Origin: an uncultured bacterium
GTDB taxonomy: Bacteria; Verrucomicrobiota; Lentisphaeria; Victivallales; Victivallaceae
Length of the DNA: 64,000 nucleotides
Assembly (NCBI GenBank): GCA_900551245.1
Contig: URVC01000005.1
Location: forward strand, 1-64,000
Reading direction: 5' to 3'
Below, one piece after another: positions 57,288 to 64,000 of this stretch (within the stretch, counting starts at the first letter, position 1; every line of letters starts with the position of its first letter). Position numbers and translations under genes: made by a program. Under the pieces are notes generated by a model. It ran no database searches, was not told the DNA's origin, and saw nothing but the letters and a program-made list of their open reading frames with translations.

Positions 57288-57716
57288 ATGGCAAAGAAGG
57301 TTACAGGCTTGATCCGGTTGCAGATTCCGGCAGGCGCAGCCAATCCGGCACCGCCGATCGGTCCGGCACTTGGTTCGGCCGGTTGCAACATCATGGAGTT
57401 CTGTAAGCAGTTCAATGCCGCCACTCAGTCTCAGAGCGGTATGATCATTCCTGTCGTGATCACGGTCTATCAGGACCGGTCGTTCACGTTCATCTGCAAG
57501 TCGCCCCCGGCTGCCGTTCTGGTGAAGAAGGCGGCGGGTGTGGCTTCCGGGGCGAAGAAGCCCGGCACGGAAAAGGCCGGCAAGATCACCCGGGCGCAGA
57601 TCCGTGAAATCGTGCAGATCAAGAAGGAAGACATCAACGCCCGTGACGAGGAAGCGGCCATGCGCATCATCGAAGGCACCGCGCGCAGCATGGGAATCGA
57701 GGTGGTCGATGCGTAG
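57288..57716 (+). CDS. rplK: 50S ribosomal protein L11
   Basis: L11 is part of the GTPase-associated centre of the large subunit. The 142-residue protein has the N-terminal KVTGLIRLQIPAGAANPAPP, the GPALGSAGCNIMEFCKQFNA segment and the RNA-binding C-terminal domain ending in EAAMRIIEGTARSMGIEV. Its stop overlaps the rplA start by 8 bases. Confidence 0.98.
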   Translation: MAKKVTGLIRLQIPAGAANPAPPIGPALGSAGCNIMEFCKQFNAATQSQSGMIIPVVITVYQDRSFTFICKSPPAAVLVKKAAGVASGAKKPGTEKAGKITRAQIREIVQIKKEDINARDEEAAMRIIEGTARSMGIEVVDA

Positions 57717-58416
57717 AAGCAAGCTTTACAAGAAACAGGTGGAAGTTGCCGGTTTCGATGCTCAGAAGCGTTATTCCGTTTCGGAAGCGATCGCGCTGCT
57801 CAAGGGGATGCCCGGAGTGAAGTTCGATCAGACGGCGGAAGTGGCGTTCAAGCTGGGCGTGGATCCGCGCAAGTCCGACCAGACGGTGCGTGGAGCGGTT
57901 GCGCTTCCCCGCGGCACCGGCAAAACCGTCCGGGTGGCGGTGGTTGCCGACGGTCCTCTCGCGCAGGATGCGCGGGATGCCGGAGCTGATTTCGTCGGTT
58001 ACGAGGATATCGTGGAGAAGATCAAGGGCGGCTGGCAGGATTTCGACATCCTGATTGCGACGCCGGATGCGATGCGTCTGGTTCGTCCCCTCGGTCGTCA
58101 GCTCGGTCCCCGCGGCCTGATGCCGAACCCGAAGACCGGTACTGTGACCGATCAGGTCGGCACGGCGGTTCGCGAGGCGAAGGCGGGTCGTGCGGAGTTC
58201 CGCGCGGATCGTGGCGCGTGCGTCCATGTTCCGTTCGGCAAGATGTCCTTTGAGGCGGATGCGCTCAAGGAGAACTTCGACGTGATTGTCGACGCGCTGA
58301 ACAAGGCGAAGCCGACGACGGCGAAGGGTGCCTACATCCTCTCCTGCACGATTTCGGCGACGATGACTCCCGGAATCAAGATTAATGTCAAGGAACTGGT
58401 GAGGTCCAAAGAATGA
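57709..58416 (+). CDS. rplA: 50S ribosomal protein L1
   Basis: L1 forms the mobile L1 stalk of the ribosome and often represses its own operon. The 235-residue protein has the L1 signature LGPRGLMPNPKTGTV and the GKTVRVAVVADG core. ATG 57709 overlaps the rplK end by 8 bases and the stop overlaps the rplJ ATG by 4. Confidence 0.97.
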   Translation: MRRSKLYKKQVEVAGFDAQKRYSVSEAIALLKGMPGVKFDQTAEVAFKLGVDPRKSDQTVRGAVALPRGTGKTVRVAVVADGPLAQDARDAGADFVGYEDIVEKIKGGWQDFDILIATPDAMRLVRPLGRQLGPRGLMPNPKTGTVTDQVGTAVREAKAGRAEFRADRGACVHVPFGKMSFEADALKENFDVIVDALNKAKPTTAKGAYILSCTISATMTPGIKINVKELVRSKE

Positions 58417-58934
58417 GAAACGAAAAGCTTGTTCTGGTCAAACAGATCAGTGAGATGATCGGCGGCGCCGATTACGTGTATTTCGTCTCTTTTTCGGGAC
58501 TCACCGTGAAGGAGCTTTCCGATCTTCGCAATCAGCTTGCGGCGCAGAATGCGACCTGCCACGTGTTGAAAAACACGCTGATCAAGAAGGCGGGCGAGCT
58601 GCTTAAGATCGACGGTCTGGACCAGATCGACCTTACTCTCGGGACCGCGATGGTTTCCGGTAAGGGCGATTGCAGTGCGGTCGCCAAACTGCTGGTCGAC
58701 TACGGCAAGAAGAATGACAAGCTCGGCGCCAAGGGCGGCTACATGGATGGAGCGATCCTCTCCAAGGCCGAAATCGGCAGCCTGGCAGAACTGCCGTCGA
58801 AGCCCGTGCTTCAGGCGATGCTGCTCGGAGTGCTGCAGGCTCCGTCCCGGAACCTGGTCAGCGTTCTCAACGCCAAGGCTGCGAGCATCCTGAATGTGCT
58901 CAATGCGTATAAAGACAAAGTTGAAAAACAGTAA
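58413..58934 (+). CDS. rplJ: 50S ribosomal protein L10
   Basis: L10 anchors the L7/L12 dimers on the stalk base. The 173-residue protein has the YVYFVSFSGLTVKELSDLRNQL stretch (in part), CHVLKNTLIKKA and a C-terminal helix (VLNAKAASILNVLNAYKDKV) that binds L7/L12. The start overlaps the rplA stop as ATGA; a 32-base gap leads to rplL. Confidence 0.97.
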   Translation: MRNEKLVLVKQISEMIGGADYVYFVSFSGLTVKELSDLRNQLAAQNATCHVLKNTLIKKAGELLKIDGLDQIDLTLGTAMVSGKGDCSAVAKLLVDYGKKNDKLGAKGGYMDGAILSKAEIGSLAELPSKPVLQAMLLGVLQAPSRNLVSVLNAKAASILNVLNAYKDKVEKQ

Positions 58935-58966
58935 GTGAACTAAAGTTACGAATGGAGGCATTTAAG

Positions 58967-59356
58967 ATGTCGGAAGAAAACAAAATGGAAGAGTTCGTCT
59001 CCTATGTCGAGAACCTGACCGTCCTGGAGCTTTCCAAGCTGGTCAAGACTCTGGAAGAGCGTCTGGGCGTCAGCGCCGCCGCTCCGGTTGCGGTTGCCGC
59101 CGCTCCGGCTGCTGCCGCCGCTGCTGCTCCGGCTGAGGAGAAGACCGAGTTTGATGTCATCCTGGCCGGTTTCGATGCCGCCAAGAAGGTTGCCATCATC
59201 AAGGAAGTCCGCGCGATCACCGGCCTCGGCCTGAAGGAAGCGAAGGACCTCGTCGAAGGTGCTCCGAAGGCGGTCAAGGAAGGCGCGCCGAAGGAAGAAG
59301 CCGACAAGATCAAGGCCCAGCTCGAAGCTGCCGGCGCCAAGGTCGAAGTCAAGTAA
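58967..59356 (+). CDS. rplL: 50S ribosomal protein L7/L12
   Basis: L7/L12 recruits translation factors to the ribosome. The 129-residue protein has the N-terminal dimer helix (VLELSKLVKTLEERLGV), an Ala/Pro hinge (AAAPVAVAAAPAAAAAAAP) and the C-terminal factor-binding domain (FDAAKKVAIIKEVRAITGLG, LKEAKDLVEGAPK). GGAGG lies 8 bases before the ATG at 58967; an earlier in-frame ATG at 58952 lies before the ribosome site. Confidence 0.97.
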   Translation: MSEENKMEEFVSYVENLTVLELSKLVKTLEERLGVSAAAPVAVAAAPAAAAAAAPAEEKTEFDVILAGFDAAKKVAIIKEVRAITGLGLKEAKDLVEGAPKAVKEGAPKEEADKIKAQLEAAGAKVEVK

Positions 59357-59371
59357 TCCGGCTTGTTCCAG

Positions 59372-59409
59372 CAACGGTGGGAACGCATGGAAATGGGTTC
59401 CCTCCGTTG
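59372..59409 (+). terminator. Attenuator-like hairpin between rplL and rpoB
   Basis: A 13-base arm (59372-59384) pairs with 59397-59409 with one T-T mismatch and a 12-base loop, followed by TCTGTTT. It starts 16 bases after the rplL stop. Rho-independent stops here often act as attenuators or RNase III sites that set the ratio of L12 to RNA polymerase; the weak T run suggests partial termination. Confidence 0.55.
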
Positions 59410-59719
59410 TCTGTTTCCGGATTCCGCGCATGAGAGATGCGCATTTTGGCCCGTCCGATTCTGATGTGGTTTTTTGTCTGAGCGGATTGCGGCCCCCCGG
59501 GTGCGGTGTGGTTTTTTGCCGATTCCCGGTTTCCTGAAAAAATTTTTACGAATTTGATTCGAATTCCCGAACTGTTGATGTGGTGTTTTATCGACAGGTC
59601 GGTTCTTTTGTCTCTTGACCATCGAGTTTTCCGCAGAAAACGGCGGATTGTGCTGTGAATCGCCGATTTTTTTTGCAAAAATTTTTACATAGTTCAATAT
59701 ACAACCAAACGAGCAGAGT
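59410..59719 (+). other. AT-rich intergenic region before rpoB
   Basis: The 310 bases hold no frame of note. Short motifs recur: TGTGGTTTTTTG at about 59464 and 59506, and AAAAATTTTTAC near 59539 and 59679. A weak TTGCAA box lies near 59676 with AATATA downstream, but no convincing promoter is visible. It may be a long rpoB leader. Confidence 0.4.
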
Positions 59720-63544
<3,825 letters not shown>

Positions 63545-63562
63545 TTCGAGGAGGAAGATACC

Positions 63563-64000
63563 TTGATTGACAATACTTATGCCTACCGGGAGCTGCTGGG
63601 CAAGAGCTCGGCGACTTCGTTCAGTGCGGTTTCGATCAATGTCGCGTCGCCGGAGGTGATCCGTTCGTGGTCGTTCGGCGAGGTGAAGACCCCGGAAACC
63701 ATCAACTACCGGAGCTTCAAGCCGGAGAAGGGGGGACTCTTCTGCGAGCGCATCTTCGGACCCACCCGTGACTGGGAGTGCTACTGCGGCAAGTACAAGC
63801 GGGTCAAGCACAAGGGAATCGTCTGCGACCGCTGCGGCGTCGAAGTGACCCAGGCCAAAGTGCGCCGCGAGCGCATGGGGCACATCGAGCTGGCGGTGCC
63901 GGTTTCGCACATCTGGTTCTTCAAGTGCATGCCCAGCCGCATCGGTCTGGTGCTCGACATGACTGCGAAGTCGCTCGAGCATGTGATCTATTATGAAGAG
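63563..64000 (+). CDS. rpoC: DNA-directed RNA polymerase subunit beta' (start, cut by window edge)
   Basis: Only the first 146 codons lie in the window. They show the beta' N-terminus: INVASPEVIRSWSFGEVKTPETINYR (in part), FCERIFGP and the zinc finger DWECYCGKYKRVKHKGIVCDRCGVEV (in part) with its four cysteines, then RMGHIELAVPVSHIWFFK. The start is a TTG at 63563 with GAGGAGGAAG 5 bases before it; there is no ATG in the preceding 18-base gap to rpoB. TTG is uncommon for this gene. Confidence 0.95.
   Translation, partial: MIDNTYAYRELLGKSSATSFSAVSINVASPEVIRSWSFGEVKTPETINYRSFKPEKGGLFCERIFGPTRDWECYCGKYKRVKHKGIVCDRCGVEVTQAKVRRERMGHIELAVPVSHIWFFKCMPSRIGLVLDMTAKSLEHVIYYEE

Overview
The window is a GC-rich chromosomal segment from a bacterium of the PVC superphylum, most likely Lentisphaerota (Victivallis-like). 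This assignment is inference. It rests on a pseudopilin of the FTLIELLIVIAIIAILAAMLLPAL type placed inside a glycoside-hydrolase operon, several carbohydrate-active genes, a strongly divergent FtsZ that keeps a normal C-terminal FtsA-binding peptide, tandem DUF3857/transglutaminase architecture, and LolA/LolCD/TolB envelope functions that imply an outer membrane. Two genes start with TTG (folC, rpoC) and several with GTG, and genes in operons often overlap by 4 or 8 bases.

Layout. 1-450: tail of an IS66 transposase and a clean terminator. 565-7093: a sigma-70 factor diverges from mfd, a PHP phosphoesterase and endonuclease IV. 7250-12768: a minus-strand glycan operon (GH99/WbsX-like protein, pseudopilin, secreted clan GH-A hydrolase, AraC regulator) with a recognisable promoter and a 21-bp-spaced direct repeat upstream. 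13116-21470: a minus-strand run of a membrane glycosyltransferase, a cysteine-desulfurase paralogue, TolB, FolC, Lon and a LolA-like protein. 21602-24828: a standard cysteine desulfurase, a DUF493 protein, and a promoter-driven cluster of one coiled-coil membrane protein and two very small envelope proteins. 24920-28577: a PTPS-III-like enzyme with a PerR-like regulator, then ornithine decarboxylase and MutY. 28692-35713: Dus, PyrD/PyrK, a metallo-beta-lactamase-fold protein and a 1270-residue double DUF3857/transglutaminase protein. 35810-36048: a 35-residue basic protein with its own strong promoter and terminator. 36277-38979: a GH38 mannosidase bracketed by two copies of a structured repeat. 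39216-43634: GT2, MiaB, ProB, DnaJ-like. 43741-51533: response regulator, HNH nuclease, SGNH esterase, PocR/AraC regulator, a toroid-type enzyme, LolC/LolD and a nucleoside hydrolase. 51834-54320: ftsA-ftsZ. 54383-64000: the translation/transcription superoperon tRNA-Leu, tRNA-Thr, tuf, rpmG, tRNA-Trp, secE, nusG, rplK, rplA, rplJ, rplL, rpoB, rpoC (cut by the window edge).

How it fits together. The last 10 kb is the conserved housekeeping core. The middle is nucleotide, polyamine, folate, tRNA-modification and DNA-repair metabolism mixed with envelope biogenesis. The accessory part is carbohydrate use: three separate loci, two of them with adjacent AraC-type regulators. The most unusual items are the regulated GH/pseudopilin operon, the structured repeat family (three copies with compensatory changes), the divergent FtsZ, the small-protein envelope cluster and the isolated 35-residue basic protein. 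No rRNA, CRISPR array, prophage or classical defence system was seen.
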